A DNA stretch of 64,000 nt from Mactra quadrangularis. Taxonomy: Eukaryota > Mollusca > Bivalvia > Venerida > Mactridae. How positions within the stretch are numbered: position 1 is the stretch's first letter; every line of letters starts with the position of its first letter. The notes below the pieces were generated by a model. It was not told where the DNA came from, did no database searches, and saw only the letters and a program-made list of their open reading frames with translations. The position numbers and the translations under genes were made by a program. This document shows positions 35,701-41,744 of this stretch, one piece after another. The stretch lies in NCBI GenBank assembly GCA_025267735.1, contig CM046304.1, forward strand, positions 13,764,001-13,828,000. The letters run 5' to 3'.

Positions 35701-37210
35701 ATTTTAAATAGAAAACATCAAACGTCCAACATTTTTGGAACAGCCCTTGTATAAATATCATATTATGCAAAACGCCTTACAAAACAATCATCTTGGCCTT
35801 TTTCAATTGTCATTGATACAATGTCGACACGAACATGGTGAACGTTGTTTTTTTTTAGTTCGGTACGAAGGTTTGAAAACATTTAAAGTGCCGGAAACAG
35901 ACATTGTTAATGTATTGTCAGAGGGGCTTATGGTTAATATTTAATTATATAATATATTTATGTATAAGCTTTTAATACGGAGTTAAATTCTTTTATGGGC
36001 TGTCCATTACTAGGGTATGTCTACTACTGTGGAATATGGCTAAAAACTACTGAAACTGATGTTGATTGCAATTTGGCAGTTAACTTAAAAAATGTCAATG
36101 AAGCAAATTATACAAGATATAAACAAGCCGTAAGGACGCTAAAACTACAGAAACTAATGTATTTTTCCTAAATGCCAATACAGCAAAATATGTACATTGT
36201 ATGTTAGTATATAAGATATATACAAGCCGAATTGGCATTTCTGGACAGCAAGCTCGACATAAGGGTGAATGCCGCCACCAGTTTTACGACCATCATAATA
36301 ATGATATATGTTCAGCTGTCGACATTTTGGGTTAACCTCAGTTAGGATTTATGATCACGTGATATACAAGAACAGAACGTAGGATTAGGCCTTTTTTTCG
36401 CCGGTGTTATTTCTAGACAACTAATTTACATCTAGCATAAAACAACAACTACCAATCTTTCAACTAAAGTTTCAATTTGGTCCATTGAATGTTGCTCTTT
36501 AATTCGAAATCGTCTGCACAAAAATATTTCAGTAGTTTCTTTGCATCCTAACATGTAATGTTTTTTTATTATTTTAGGTTTCATCTGTAACAAAGCTTGG
36601 ACAAAAGCCTGACAGACGGCTTACTGCTTCAAGGGTTGGAAAACGACCAGCAAGTAATCTTGATATTTTAAATACTAAAGCACCACACACTGATAGCATG
36701 AAATCTATGTCTTCAAGTAGTGTAACGAGGGAACCAGCCGAACCTATTCTGCTTCGTACTAAAGACGGTGGAACCAGCAGTGAAAGACTTACTTCCGGAA
36801 AATCACGGAGCAGTATGGGAAATTTCAGACACCTAAATGGGAAACCAAACGCGACAAAATCAAGCAGCGGATTAATACTAAACGGAAGTGTGACGTCATT
36901 ATCTCAACTTCAAAATACAGACTTGTCACACACTAAAAATGAATCCGTTGAAATGAAACCACTGAATCAAAATGGCTGGGCTAAAGTTCGTAATCATCGT
37001 GCACCGGAGAAAAGTATAAGAAATCAAGACGAAGTAGACATAGTGAGAAGTGTAGAACCTCATGAACGGTCAGAAAATTTAGTTCAAAGTTTAAGGGATG
37101 AGTTAAAAACTCTGACGAAACCAGACAATGTCACGGACGAGGACATCAACAAAAAACCTATTAGGCGGAAAAATAGGAAGATAAATAAACCGATGACTGA
37201 TATAATGTGA
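8035..37210 (+). CDS. KIAA1549: KIAA1549-like single-pass mucin-type membrane protein (16 coding exons, 3,082 aa)
   Basis: Joined exons: 8035-8119, 12197-19192, 19828-20015, 20560-20728, 21159-21367, 22234-22439, 23481-23578, 24000-24097, 26619-26703, 27573-27669, 28121-28166, 28662-28786, 32324-32386, 32830-32852, 33292-33419 and 36578-37210. Every junction is GT..AG, all phases agree, and the sum is 9,249 nt, exactly 3,083 codons. The protein has a signal peptide (1 to about 23), a Ser/Thr-rich Cys-free region (about 29-2350), a SEA-like region (about 2355-2479), a transmembrane helix (2498-2522, followed by KCCKWQR) and a cytoplasmic tail. Family motifs in the tail include PSIDEIEHRR (from 2652) and LLDDAFSLI (near 2780). 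I recognise these as the DUF3827 region of KIAA1549/KIAA1549L. The family's biochemical function is poorly known. Human KIAA1549 is about 1,950 aa, so this protein is longer, nearly all of the excess being in the mucin exon. The family call is by motif memory and not by alignment. Confidence 0.85.
8200..8475 (-). mobile_element. SINE copy, reverse orientation
   Basis: Read on the minus strand it gives the tRNA-like head (CAGCTCAGGCGG reversed at the right end), box B TCGTGGGTTCGATTCATAGG, the AAGCTCCTTG block in complement and CAGTCAGAGACGGAAGTGTG. The 3' AAACCCAA tail is missing. Confidence 0.8.
9222..9471 (+). mobile_element. SINE copy lacking most of its tRNA head
   Basis: It starts near GATGGGGCATACTTTCGTGT and follows the common body (AGGACAGTTGTCTGTCAATG, GGTTGACCGACTGCC, ATGTGTTGCTGCGCCGTTAA). 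It ends in a homopolymer C-then-A run in place of the CAAA repeat. Confidence 0.82.
9956..10041. repeat. 26-bp-stem hairpin (near-perfect inverted repeat)
   Basis: The left arm reads ATCGAGGGTTGCCCGCAAGA, then CTGTA. The right arm is its reverse complement with one mismatch, ending in GGGCAACCCTCGAT. The loop is about 33 nt. The stem is GC-rich in an otherwise AT-rich intron. It could be a very short MITE or a transcribed hairpin; the sequence does not decide. Confidence 0.75.
10586..10696. mobile_element. short TIR element (CCCGCTGATTTTAA ends)
   Basis: The left end TTATCCCGCTGATTTTAATA and right end TATTTAAATCAGCGGATAA are inverted, with AAAAAAGATACCCGTATTTT inside. The same layout recurs at 35033 and 45155, where the ends are TTAA. 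Confidence 0.72.
10848..11085. mobile_element. MITE with GGTGCTTTTTACAAAA ends
   Basis: The left end GGTGCTTTTTACAAAAATTC, then TTACGAA..CTTCGTAAGTCA, pairs with the right end TGACTTACGAAGATTTC..TTTTGTAAAAAGCACC. The arms are about 50 bp. Related copies lie at 23640-23905, 27108-27358, 29730-30000, 37228-37400 and 59405-59640. Confidence 0.78.
11640..11883. repeat. ATC/ACC trinucleotide microsatellite
   Basis: A run of about 240 bp of interleaved ATC and ACC triplets on the plus strand, grading into ATT at the right side. It lies in intron 1, about 300 bp before the mucin exon. Confidence 0.92.
12197..19192 (+). CDS. KIAA1549: exon 2: giant Ser/Thr-rich mucin-like ectodomain
   Basis: An uninterrupted 6,996-nt exon (phase 1 in, phase 1 out) bounded by acceptor CTATTTTTAG and donor ACTG|GTAAGC. 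It encodes about 2,332 residues dominated by Ser, Thr, Val, Ile and Leu, with many SSS, TSS and VSS runs. I saw no cysteine and only two Trp, so the region should be disordered and heavily O-glycosylated in the extracellular space. Local repeats: 8-residue units (SIQSTDKV/SVQSTDRT type) near 12291-12405, 17-residue units at 13009-13374, a 43-residue duplication at 15157-15422, and a poly-Thr stretch (ACG/ACA triplets) at about 19099-19128 just before a short hydrophobic join (REAFWVRT). The first ATG of the open frame, at 12154, lies in the intron and is not used. Confidence 0.9.
13009..13374 (+). repeat. 17-residue (51-bp) coding tandem repeats
   Basis: About seven units with consensus SVYQSSNVPEETIAHSK. 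Clean 51-bp spacing is seen, with the TCT of SVYQ at 13060, 13111, 13162, 13213, 13264 and 13315. The nucleotide identity is high in the middle units and falls off at both ends, as in a recently expanded array. Confidence 0.93.
15157..15422 (+). repeat. 43-residue tandem duplication inside the mucin exon
   Basis: Two consecutive segments (15157-15285 and 15298-15422) share LP.H.SI.SS.ST.I..., then NNM.TMSEL.S.Q, then SSSKS. They differ at about a third of the residues, so this duplication is older than the 17-residue array. Confidence 0.8.
19193..19827 (+). other. intron 2
   Basis: 635 nt, non-coding, with donor GTAAGC and acceptor TTATTTTAG. It contains nothing else that I recognise. Confidence 0.75.
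19828..20015 (+). CDS. KIAA1549: exon 3: SEA-like region with polybasic site
   Basis: It enters in phase 1 (G+TG gives Val) and leaves in phase 0 at CAT|GTAAAT. An alternative in-phase donor, TCA|GTACAT at 20009, is possible. The 63 residues (2361-2423) start VLKIQRDVDTSDPQFVKEME and continue as an amphipathic helix (LAEAFDEAFIREKLIEEG), as in the SEA-like part of this family. RRKRKKR at 2407-2413 is a strong proprotein-convertase-type sequence in the ectodomain. Confidence 0.85.
20055..20165 (+). mobile_element. 3' fragment of a SINE in intron 3
   Basis: Only the tail part is present: CAAGAACCGGTTAGTAGGTT, CACTGACCTACATTTGTACA, then TTGCTTTGGCGTAAAACCCAACAAAAAA. Confidence 0.78.
20560..20728 (+). 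CDS. KIAA1549: exon 4: second half of the SEA-like region
   Basis: Acceptor GTTATCATAG, phase 0 in; donor GAAA|GTAAGT, phase 1 out. It encodes 56 residues: IHDMTRQQRTSMVTVVYAVE, then a helix (SEEAVAALQVLGDQELAIIL) and VVDMKAE. The beta strand followed by a helix completes an alpha/beta SEA-like fold with exon 3. No GSVVV-type autocleavage motif is visible. Confidence 0.85.
20905..21115 (-). pseudogene. non-LTR retrotransposon reverse-transcriptase fragment in intron 4
   Basis: On the minus strand the frame reads VGNSIINSNDCIRNLGAYF, then a gap and FYKLRNIGRIRNFLTMDATR. The pattern G..I..S...RNLG.YF....H......FY.LRNI..IR..L....T is typical of the C-terminal part of LINE reverse transcriptases (CR1/jockey/Rex-like). 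It is short, with stops downstream, so it is a dead fragment. Confidence 0.75.
21159..21367 (+). CDS. KIAA1549: exon 5: transmembrane segment
   Basis: Acceptor ATCATTGCAG, phase 1 in (A+CT gives Thr); donor AAG|GTGAAC, phase 0 out. A short acidic/Pro stalk (SPEPKEPTNDDFP) leads into a 25-residue hydrophobic helix, WLIGAISGGAALVIAVIW and onward (2498-2522), then CKCCKWQRNEEEAEPE. The Cys cluster next to the membrane could be palmitoylated. The positive residues after the helix place the C-terminus in the cytosol. Confidence 0.9.
21368..22233 (+). other. intron 5
   Basis: 866 nt of AT-rich DNA with no recognised element. It ends in TTTTTCTTACCAG. Confidence 0.75.
22234..22439 (+). CDS. KIAA1549: exon 6: juxtamembrane tail with proline-rich patch
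   Basis: Phase 0 in, phase 2 out at TCCTC|GTAAGT. It encodes about 68 residues starting DSKLRPLSSTPVKKPLSHHN and ending KRAPTPPRPLPQPS. The last part has PxxP motifs of the kind bound by SH3 domains. The DSKLR start is typical of this family just after the membrane. Confidence 0.88.
22538..22825 (+). mobile_element. SINE copy in intron 6
   Basis: The head is CCCTGCTAGCTCAGTCTGAA with box B GTCGTGGGTTCGGGCTTGG, followed by the common body and the GCTACTGTGGCATTAAAACCAA tail. A 93-aa open frame across it is an accident of this repeat. Confidence 0.87.
22826..23480 (+). other. rest of intron 6
   Basis: No exon or element recognised. It ends in TGTATTTTTAG before exon 7. Confidence 0.6.
23481..23578 (+). 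CDS. KIAA1549: exon 7 of the KIAA1549-like gene
   Basis: Phase 2 in (TC+T gives Ser), phase 1 out at ATAG|GTAAGT. It encodes PECSTTVTPVLPKRELVPPV and then the basic VKKGRRNSKNSI. The basic Ser-containing stretch is a plausible kinase site. This segment is not conserved enough for me to assign a motif. Confidence 0.85.
23640..23905. mobile_element. degenerate copy of the ATCGTAAGTCAA MITE family in intron 7
   Basis: It shares ATGATCGTAAGTCAATTTAA, AAAGTTCGAAGCCTAAAATA and TTTCAGAAACTATTCGTCAT with the copy at 59405-59640. The ends are poorly preserved. Confidence 0.6.
24000..24097 (+). CDS. KIAA1549: exon 8: PSIDEIEHRR motif
   Basis: Phase 1 in (G+AG gives Glu), phase 0 out at CAGAG|GTGAGC. 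It encodes EPSIDEIEHRRSSVFSKGKK and then SNVSHLFQSTVSE. The P(S/T)(I/V)DEIE.(T/R)R pattern is the best family mark in the tail and is what led me to KIAA1549. Confidence 0.88.
24718..24800 (-). mobile_element. SINE 3' tail fragment, reverse orientation
   Basis: On the plus strand TTTGTTTGTTTGTTTGGGTT leads into TACGGCGCATCAACACAGAA. In reverse this is a GTTGATGCGCCGTAAACCCAAA(CAAA)n tail. The tRNA head is absent. Confidence 0.65.
25575..25745 (+). mobile_element. second-type SINE with a Ser/Leu-tRNA-like head
   Basis: The sequence GGCGTGGCCGAGCGGTTACG, then GACGTTGGACTTGTAATCAG and GTTGGTTCTAATTCCATCC, has A and B boxes like a class II tRNA. It then diverges into a body unlike the main SINE family. 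A real tRNA gene is unlikely because there is no closing acceptor stem. Confidence 0.65.
25980..26040. repeat. short dispersed palindromic repeat, copy 1
   Basis: GGAACACCTCGGTCATTAAT at one end and AATCGCCGAGAAGTTCC at the other are imperfect inverted arms around TTAGTTATTCGTAGTG. A second copy lies at 33449-33521. Confidence 0.65.
26262..26580 (+). mobile_element. SINE copy, well preserved
   Basis: The head is CCACCCGGCTTGCTCAGTTA with box B GTCGTGAGTTCGATTCCCGG. The body and the 3' tail GTTGCTACGGCGTTAAATCC plus AACAAAAACAAACAAAC follow. It ends about 40 nt upstream of exon 9. Confidence 0.9.
26619..26703 (+). CDS. KIAA1549: exon 9 of the KIAA1549-like gene
   Basis: Acceptor TTTTCCAG, phase 0 in; donor ATGG|GTATGA, phase 1 out. 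It encodes DSDGVKEQIKYEKKKNKELL, then REKYGPEM, a highly charged helix. Confidence 0.85.
27108..27358. mobile_element. MITE of the CTTACGAAAAA family in intron 9
   Basis: The left end CAGTGCACCATTTTACAAAA, then AGTCTTACGAAAAATG, pairs with the right end TTATCGTAAGATTTTTGTGT, then GAAAAGCGCCACAG. There is no coding content. Confidence 0.72.
27573..27669 (+). CDS. KIAA1549: exon 10 of the KIAA1549-like gene
   Basis: Phase 1 in (G+AA gives Glu), phase 2 out at GCAAG|GTATGA. It encodes EPSMDTGDSFDDRDKIMLDT and then SRKNSAPSFVIA. The acidic stretch followed by RKNSAPS could be a phosphorylation or 14-3-3-type site. Confidence 0.85.
28121..28166 (+). CDS. KIAA1549: exon 11 of the KIAA1549-like gene (46 nt)
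   Basis: Phase 2 in (AG+T gives Ser), phase 0 out at TCG|GTAAGA. It encodes GSPAYENPTDQRRNS. YENP is a tyrosine motif in a cytosolic tail. The exon is short but has strong splice sites and agrees in phase. Confidence 0.82.
28167..28661 (+). other. intron 11
   Basis: 495 nt. It is open for 109 codons in one frame, but I see no splice support and no motif in that frame. Confidence 0.6.
28662..28786 (+). CDS. KIAA1549: exon 12: LLDDAFSLI helix
   Basis: Phase 0 in, phase 2 out at AAAG|GTAAGT. It encodes EGNLLGDGNLEQAKNRMHQL, then LDDAFSLISPRSHEAFAEIN. The charged helix with LLDDAFSLISP is a conserved-looking element of the family tail. Confidence 0.88.
28826..28990. repeat. minisatellite array of CGCTAAACGTCGCAAC units, in intron 12
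   Basis: About eight imperfect 15-25-bp units, each with a TAAACGTCGCAAC-like core. It starts at CACCGCTAAACGTCGCAA and ends at an inverted unit CGTTTAGCATCAATCGCGAC. Related arrays lie at 30240-30395 (reverse), 31336-31484, 41755-41955, 42500-42560 and 54806-54960. Confidence 0.85.
29230..29290 (-). mobile_element. tRNA-like head fragment of a SINE
   Basis: On the minus strand GTGGTAGGACGCTCGCTAAA, then GGTTCCAGATTCGAACACGA resembles tRNA A and B boxes. No body is recognisable. Confidence 0.4.
29730..30000. mobile_element. MITE-like region of the CTTACGATCA family
   Basis: The left part is TCATTTTCACAGAAAAATCT, then TCATCGTAAG. The right part contains two tandem copies of AAATTGACTTACGATCACTT, then TTTGTAAGAGTTTAT. 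Confidence 0.6.
30080..30395 (-). mobile_element. minisatellite-bounded element, reverse copy
   Basis: The reverse strand shows a CGCTAAA..GTCGCAA array (30240-30395), then TTGGTAGGAAGGTTTAGTTC, then a spacer with imperfect units such as CTCTTAGACCCATACCAAC. The same order is found at 54806-55130. The internal spacer is the strongest evidence that these are copies of one element. Confidence 0.72.
30396..31330. other. intron 12 interior
   Basis: AT-rich, with loosely repeated AAACTCTT.GAATGTA-like phrases (about 30450-30740). No exon is supported. Confidence 0.5.
31336..31484. repeat. minisatellite element with inverted ends
   Basis: The left end TGTAGCGCCACTTAATGTCG and right end GTTTAGCGGCGCCACA are inverted, with TCGCAACACTAACGC units between. 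It may be the right border of a larger element that starts at 28826, or a short independent copy. Confidence 0.7.
32324..32386 (+). CDS. KIAA1549: exon 13 of the KIAA1549-like gene
   Basis: Acceptor TTATATTTCAG, phase 2 in; donor ACAAA|GTAAGT, phase 2 out. It encodes STEDIIHNHREHPVEPYKTT. Confidence 0.8.
32830..32852 (+). CDS. KIAA1549: exon 14: 23-nt microexon
   Basis: Acceptor CTCTTTTTCAG, phase 2 in (AA+G gives Lys); donor GAAAG|GTACAC, phase 1 out. It encodes only RQLRLEK. Its phase is required to connect exon 13 (phase 2) with exon 15 (phase 1). Without it the frame breaks, so it is well supported despite its size. Confidence 0.75.
33292..33419 (+). CDS. KIAA1549: exon 15 of the KIAA1549-like gene
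   Basis: Acceptor CTTATTTCAG, phase 1 in (G+AA gives Glu), phase 0 out at TTG|GTAAAT. It encodes ESQEPFNGYTNPAYTHSSSD, then YFEAWSPYRASDQVALISMP. NPAY and YTNP are tyrosine motifs of the kind bound by PTB or SH2 domains. Confidence 0.87.
33449..33521. repeat. short dispersed palindromic repeat, copy 2
   Basis: GGAACACCTCGATCATTCAT .. TTCGTTATTCGTAGTGAATA .. GAGAAGCTCC matches the copy at 25980-26040. It begins 30 nt after the exon 15 donor. Confidence 0.65.
35033..35165. mobile_element. TTAACCCTGCTGATGTAAATA element, degenerate
   Basis: The left end and the internal GATAAAAAAAGATATCCGTA match the copies at 10586 and 45155. The right arm (AGTATTTAAATC) is decayed. Confidence 0.62.
35542..35751. 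mobile_element. mariner-type MITE, 210 bp
   Basis: The left end TACGAGGGGTGTTCAAACTG and right end TTTGGAACAGCCCTTGTA are inverted (the shared pattern is TAC.AGGG.TGTTC.AA) with TA at both outer edges. There is no transposase. Confidence 0.78.
36340..36600. repeat. dispersed repeat, copy 1 (ends next to exon 16)
   Basis: TCACGTGATATACAAGAACA .. TTCGCCGGTGTTATTTCTAG, then CAATTTGGTCCATTGAAT match 49728-49860. The homology runs up to or near the exon 16 acceptor, so the acceptor may lie at the edge of a repeat. Confidence 0.55.
36578..37210 (+). CDS. KIAA1549: exon 16: C-terminal exon
   Basis: Acceptor TTATTATTTTAG, phase 0 in, stop TGA 37208-37210. It encodes 210 residues: VSSVTKLGQKPDRRLTASRV near the start, Ser-rich middle segments (SSSVTREPAEPILL), a charged helix (LVQSLRDELKTLTKP) and a very basic end (KKPIRRKNRKINKPMTDIM). 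I cannot name a domain in this last part. Confidence 0.88.
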   Translation, partial: VSSVTKLGQKPDRRLTASRVGKRPASNLDILNTKAPHTDSMKSMSSSSVTREPAEPILLRTKDGGTSSERLTSGKSRSSMGNFRHLNGKPNATKSSSGLILNGSVTSLSQLQNTDLSHTKNESVEMKPLNQNGWAKVRNHRAPEKSIRNQDEVDIVRSVEPHERSENLVQSLRDELKTLTKPDNVTDEDINKKPIRRKNRKINKPMTDIM

Positions 37211-37227
37211 AGTGTCTAAAATTCCAT

Positions 37228-37400
37228 GTACCTTTATACAAAAAATATTACGAGAAAAGTTATCGTAAGTCAATATCATAAATATTGCATTACTAAGTCA
37301 AAAGTATATTAACATAAGTATGATCAAATTAAAAAAATAGTTTACATACATGTAATTTGATAAAATTTGGAATTGATTTGCCAAAAAAGTTATATGAATG
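37228..37400. mobile_element. MITE fragment of the TTACGA/TCGTAAGTCAA family in the 3' UTR
   Basis: CCTTTATACAAAAAATATTA, then CGAGAAAAGTTATCGTAAGT is the left end as in the copies at 10848 and 27108. The right end is lost. Confidence 0.6.
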
Positions 37401-37439
37401 ATTCATGAATGAATCATTTAACAAAACACATTGATGTCA

Positions 37440-37695
37440 TATTACGACAGTCAGTCCACCTATTCACCGTTCCAGGAAAGGCTACCTGTCTAGATTTAGC
37501 TGTTTACCAGTTACTAGGCATACCTCCATCTGTGACTGACAACTAACCAATATAATTTAGAATCAGTGGTAGGAGGGTGAATGCCTGTAAAAAAAATTCA
37601 CGGCAAAGCGAAAGTATTCTTCGCCTGGGAATCGTTCCAACGACCCCTTGACTAGTAGAATTTGATGATACCGACTGAGCTATCCAGAAGGGCTT
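37440..37695 (-). mobile_element. SINE copy, reverse orientation
   Basis: It reads in reverse: tRNA-like head at the right (CTGAGCTATCCAGAAGGG in plus), box B GGAATCGTTCCAACGACCCC in complement, then the common body up to GACAGTCAGTCCACCTATTC at the left. The tail is missing. Confidence 0.8.
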
Positions 37696-37904
37696 ACAAC
37701 GCATTGGGTGGTGATACGTGTTAGAAATAATGGGTAGTCAATTAATGGAAACACTGTTGACAATAACATTTACTTAAAATGTAAACAATATTTTATTTCT
37801 AAATTGGTATAATGTACATGGATATTAATGTTAACAAGCAATTTAATGTAAATTTTATTATTGTAAATATTATTATATATTTATTTATTTCGAAATTGGT
37901 TTTT

Positions 37905-37910
37905 AATAAA
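37905..37910 (+). terminator. possible polyadenylation signal for the KIAA1549-like gene
   Basis: AATAAA about 700 nt after the stop codon. Only the hexamer supports it. Confidence 0.3.
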
Positions 37911-38403
37911 ATGTTATGGGTTAATGACTTATTGCATGTTTGCATAATTTACACAATGTGGAAAGTTGACATGAGTGATCAATGTTCGTTGAGGGTCGTG
38001 TTCAGCCATAGCAGGGACTTGAACAAACACTTCTGATGTCAGGCGTGCAAGACACTGCACGACTGTGGCGGATGAATATGTTTCGTTATTTTCAAGGTAC
38101 TGTACTTTTGTCTGTTTAAAAATATTACAGTCATGTTAAAATGCAAATGAGAATTTATTACTAATAATAAATGATTCAAAGAATTTATAATTGTTAGTAA
38201 TAAACATATTTTAAACATTCTATAGTAAAGCCATCTTTGTTTTCAAAACTTTGATAGATCGATGTATTCAAGGACAATTAAGTCATACATTTTAATTAAT
38301 ATTAATGTGTATTGAACATATTAAAAATCAGAGTTAATATAAAAGTAATTACATAAATAATCCATTAAGAAATGATGACTGTGAATTAAAAACTGTCTAT
38401 TTA

Positions 38404-39000
38404 TACTTACTTACTTAGTCCTCTTCACTCCAGGTTGGAGCAAAGGGCCTCTACCACAGTCCTCCATCTGTTTCGGTCTGTTGCCCGGGCTTTGACCTCT
38501 CCCCACGACATCTTGCTCTTACGCAGCTCAATGTCAAGGGTCCTGCGCCAGGAGTTCATGGGTCTCCCTCTTTTCTTTCGGCCCTGAGGATTCCAATCCA
38601 AGGCTTGTCTGGCAGTGTTTGGTTGCTATCTTCGCAACGTGTGGCCAATCCATCTCCACGTCTTCTTTGTAATGGTGTTGATGCTGGACTGTTGTTTGGT
38701 TCTTGCCCAATGGTCTTGGTTGGAAATTTTGTCTGGCCATCGGCTGCGTAGAATCTAGCGTAGACAGTTGTTGACAAACACTTGGAGTTTCTTGTCTAGT
38801 ACCTTTGTCCTGCGCCAGGTTTCCGCACCGTACAGGAGGACGGTCTTAACATTTGAGTTGAAGATTTTGAGCTTAGTGTTCAAGTGGATGTTGCGATTGT
38901 TCCAGATGGGCTTCAGTATGACGAAAGCTTGTCGGGCCTTTCCAATTCTTGTCATGGCCGGTCCCAAGCCTGGATGCGAAAGGAGGAAAAACCACACCCG
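38404..39000 (-). pseudogene. 3' end of a dead LINE (reverse transcriptase C-terminus)
   Basis: On the minus strand 38997 to 38755 reads IGKARQAFVILKPIWNNRNI, then LKIFNSNVKTVLLYGAETWR. A frameshift follows, then WPHVAKIATKHCQTSLGLES/GPKEKRE and WRRTLDIELRKSKMSWGEVK, ending at a stop at 38425-38427. This is the tail of an RTE/CR1-like non-LTR reverse transcriptase (FNSNVK.VLLYG.ETWR and RGRP...WRR motifs). The 3' tail is an AAGT repeat (38404-38418). The copy is 5'-truncated and frameshifted, so inactive. Confidence 0.88.
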
Positions 39001-39099
39001 CTACAGAAACTGAAACCACAGAAATTCATGATGATTTACGGTATCGACCCGGAGGAGAGCACATGAAGCAGAGAAATCTGCGGAAAAACTGTCTATTTA

Positions 39100-41740
39100 T
39101 AAAATTACAAAATTAGCATTGACAAAAACATTAAATCAAAGTGCTGAAGTACTGATTTTTTGTTCAGGTACAGTAATTTTATATGACTAGAGTTTGGTTT
39201 TTAATTTAGAAGGAATGACTTATGATTTTTACTCGTCGTAACATCAAGCTTAAGGGGTCATTCTAAGTACTATTTGGTGATCCTTGACTTAAAGGTACGA
39301 TTCATGCATATTTATTCTACTTAACCTGTATTCTGACATGAAATAACAAGCACAATATCACTTATGTCATTTAAAGTCAATACAATGTTTTGCTACAGCG
39401 TTAAACAAAACTCTTCAAAAGGATGACTGTAAAACATAAGCTTGATAATTATGTTAGACATACAAATAACAAATACCTTTTAGAAAAACATGAGGTCAGC
39501 CTCCTATAAAGGTGAAATAAATGTTAATTAAAACATTTAATACAATAACATGTGTACTTATATGAAGATGAGTATTATTATTATATTAACTGATCGATCT
39601 TTCTAAAAATTCAAATTAATTATTATAAATTATCCTATAAATAACTCATGACCTTTTCTTAATGCCCGCATAAAAAACAAATGGTTTTCTTCATGGCATG
39701 GTATTTTGGTTGTGGTAAAGATGACACTTCGCAGATAGGAATTAGGGCCCGTATTATCAAACGTCTTACGACCGACTTTAGTCTTAAATCATTCTACATT
39801 GAATTGTTAAATATCGTAAGATTTTTGATAATATGCTGCCCATGGTATATAGACACGTGATCTTCAGATTGCGAACAAACTCATTTTCGTCAAATTTGTG
39901 TAATAGCCAAATAGAAAGATTCAAATAGTAATTATAATATCCTTTCTTTGTCGTCGAAAATTCTCACTTTAACATGTTAGTAGTAATTGTTCATTTTGAT
40001 TCTTCTGCACAAATTATTTTTGCAAATGCGATTGTTAACCGCTCTATTTAAATTTTGTACGCAGGGTTTGAAGCTAACGACCAACACTCACCAGGTCAAT
40101 TTGGATTTTCCGTAAAATATGTAGTAAATGTAGTTGTTTTATGCGCTAATTGATGTCATTTTATTACTAGTATTTGTTTGGCAAGAATCATCGACGAAAC
40201 AAATCTTTGCTTACTTATAAATGTTGATCATGTGGCTGAAGACCCTGCTAATGTATTGTGAGAGATTCCAGTTCAAGTCAACATTATTAACCACACGACC
40301 AGGACAGCGACTCAAACATATCTTTCAAAAATGTTTTGGTTAATTAGAATGACTTAGTGACATTGACATTGTTATCTTCTTTGTTATAAGGAAACAGTTG
40401 ATGTTATTATAATTAACACACTATTTTACTGTAATGTGTTTTCTCAAAAACCATTCTTTGAACATGTTGTGCTCCTTCTCTGAAACCTTTCATTTTAAAG
40501 GAAAGTTCAAACAAACACTTGTTGTTATTCCATTAGTTTTATTTCAAGAATAAGCTGTTTACGTCGTAATATTTCAAATTTAGCATAGAGACCTCGTCTT
40601 AATGAAATATGTTACTAAATAATTCAGTCAATAAATTAATCATACAGTAAAACTACAACAGCCTGTCCCGTCATCGATTCTGCTCTAGATTGACTATTAT
40701 AAGAACTGCTGTTTGGGGTTAATTTTCATATGAAAAAAAACAACAACATAACATTGTTGCTTTTGATGGGAGTTTTGTTCGGAAGTGACTGATATCAGGA
40801 GACGGTCATTGAGTAAGCACCCACTGTAACTCATACATGTAGGTAAAAACAAGACAGTTAGCCAATAAGAGATTCACGAATATTCAAATATGTACAGCAT
40901 ATTTAAATATAGACGTTTTTTTTTTCATTCAAAGTTTAACAAAACAAGTAAACTATATATCATTTAAAGTATGACTATCATTAGTTAAGTTATCATCTGT
41001 CAGTTGGTTTAAACATGTATATAATGGAGAGGTTTACACTAAATGACATACAAGGTCAATCTAGAACAGTCAAGGCAAGCTAACCATTCCGAACTCGATC
41101 GGTTTTATCACGGAATTTGCCGAGTAGTAACGGTTGCATGCTAACTTATCAGTCGGATAACTTCGGTATTTTCTGTATCAAGTAAGAAAATTAACGCTTA
41201 AGTCAAAACGATCCTTGAATAAATTGTATGACATACTATATTATATATATATTTCGAAAGGACGTAAACGTAAGCGTGCAAGCTTTAGCCAAAGCATTCT
41301 GACATTGTCCACCACCATAGGTACCCATTTATGCCTAGATGTAGGCAGACGCAAATCTGAACATTTCATACACAATAAAATTAATATTTTTCCCTGTTGG
41401 CGTTCAATTTCGTGGCTATATTACCCTTGAACGTGTGTCCTATCGGTGGATCATTTCTCTTTAGTAAGTTTAATCAAAATCTCGCGAGTCGTTCTGAACT
41501 ACTGCCTTACTGCGAATTATTTACACAGTCTAAAATATAAATAAATGTGACAATTTCTAATACTTGAATGTAAATTTTCCATTAACCCCATTTTCTCAAT
41601 GAATCACAGTTGTTAGTCACTGAACGATCTCAGCAGCTGTGATTCATCACGATTGTTTCGTTCGTATTTCCTACTCATTCATCTCAGCGAACAGTTTTGA
41701 CCTTTTTACACTTAACAAACCTAAACGAAAATGTCAACGT
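39100..41740. other. intergenic stretch
   Basis: Non-coding. A SINE tail remnant is visible at about 39380-39412 (TTTGCTACAGCGTTAAACAA) and a decayed CTTACGAC..ATCGTAAGATTT pair at 39768-39830. No exon is supported. Confidence 0.5.
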
Positions 41741-41744
41741 ACTA

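Larger units (their letters stand above)
33522..36577 (+). other. intron 15, remaining 3.1 kb
   Basis: It holds a SINE tail remnant (GACACGGCGTTAAATCTAG at about 34777-34795), a TTAA-type MITE at 35033, a mariner-type MITE at 35542 and a dispersed repeat at 36340. The rest shows no coding signal. Confidence 0.65.
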
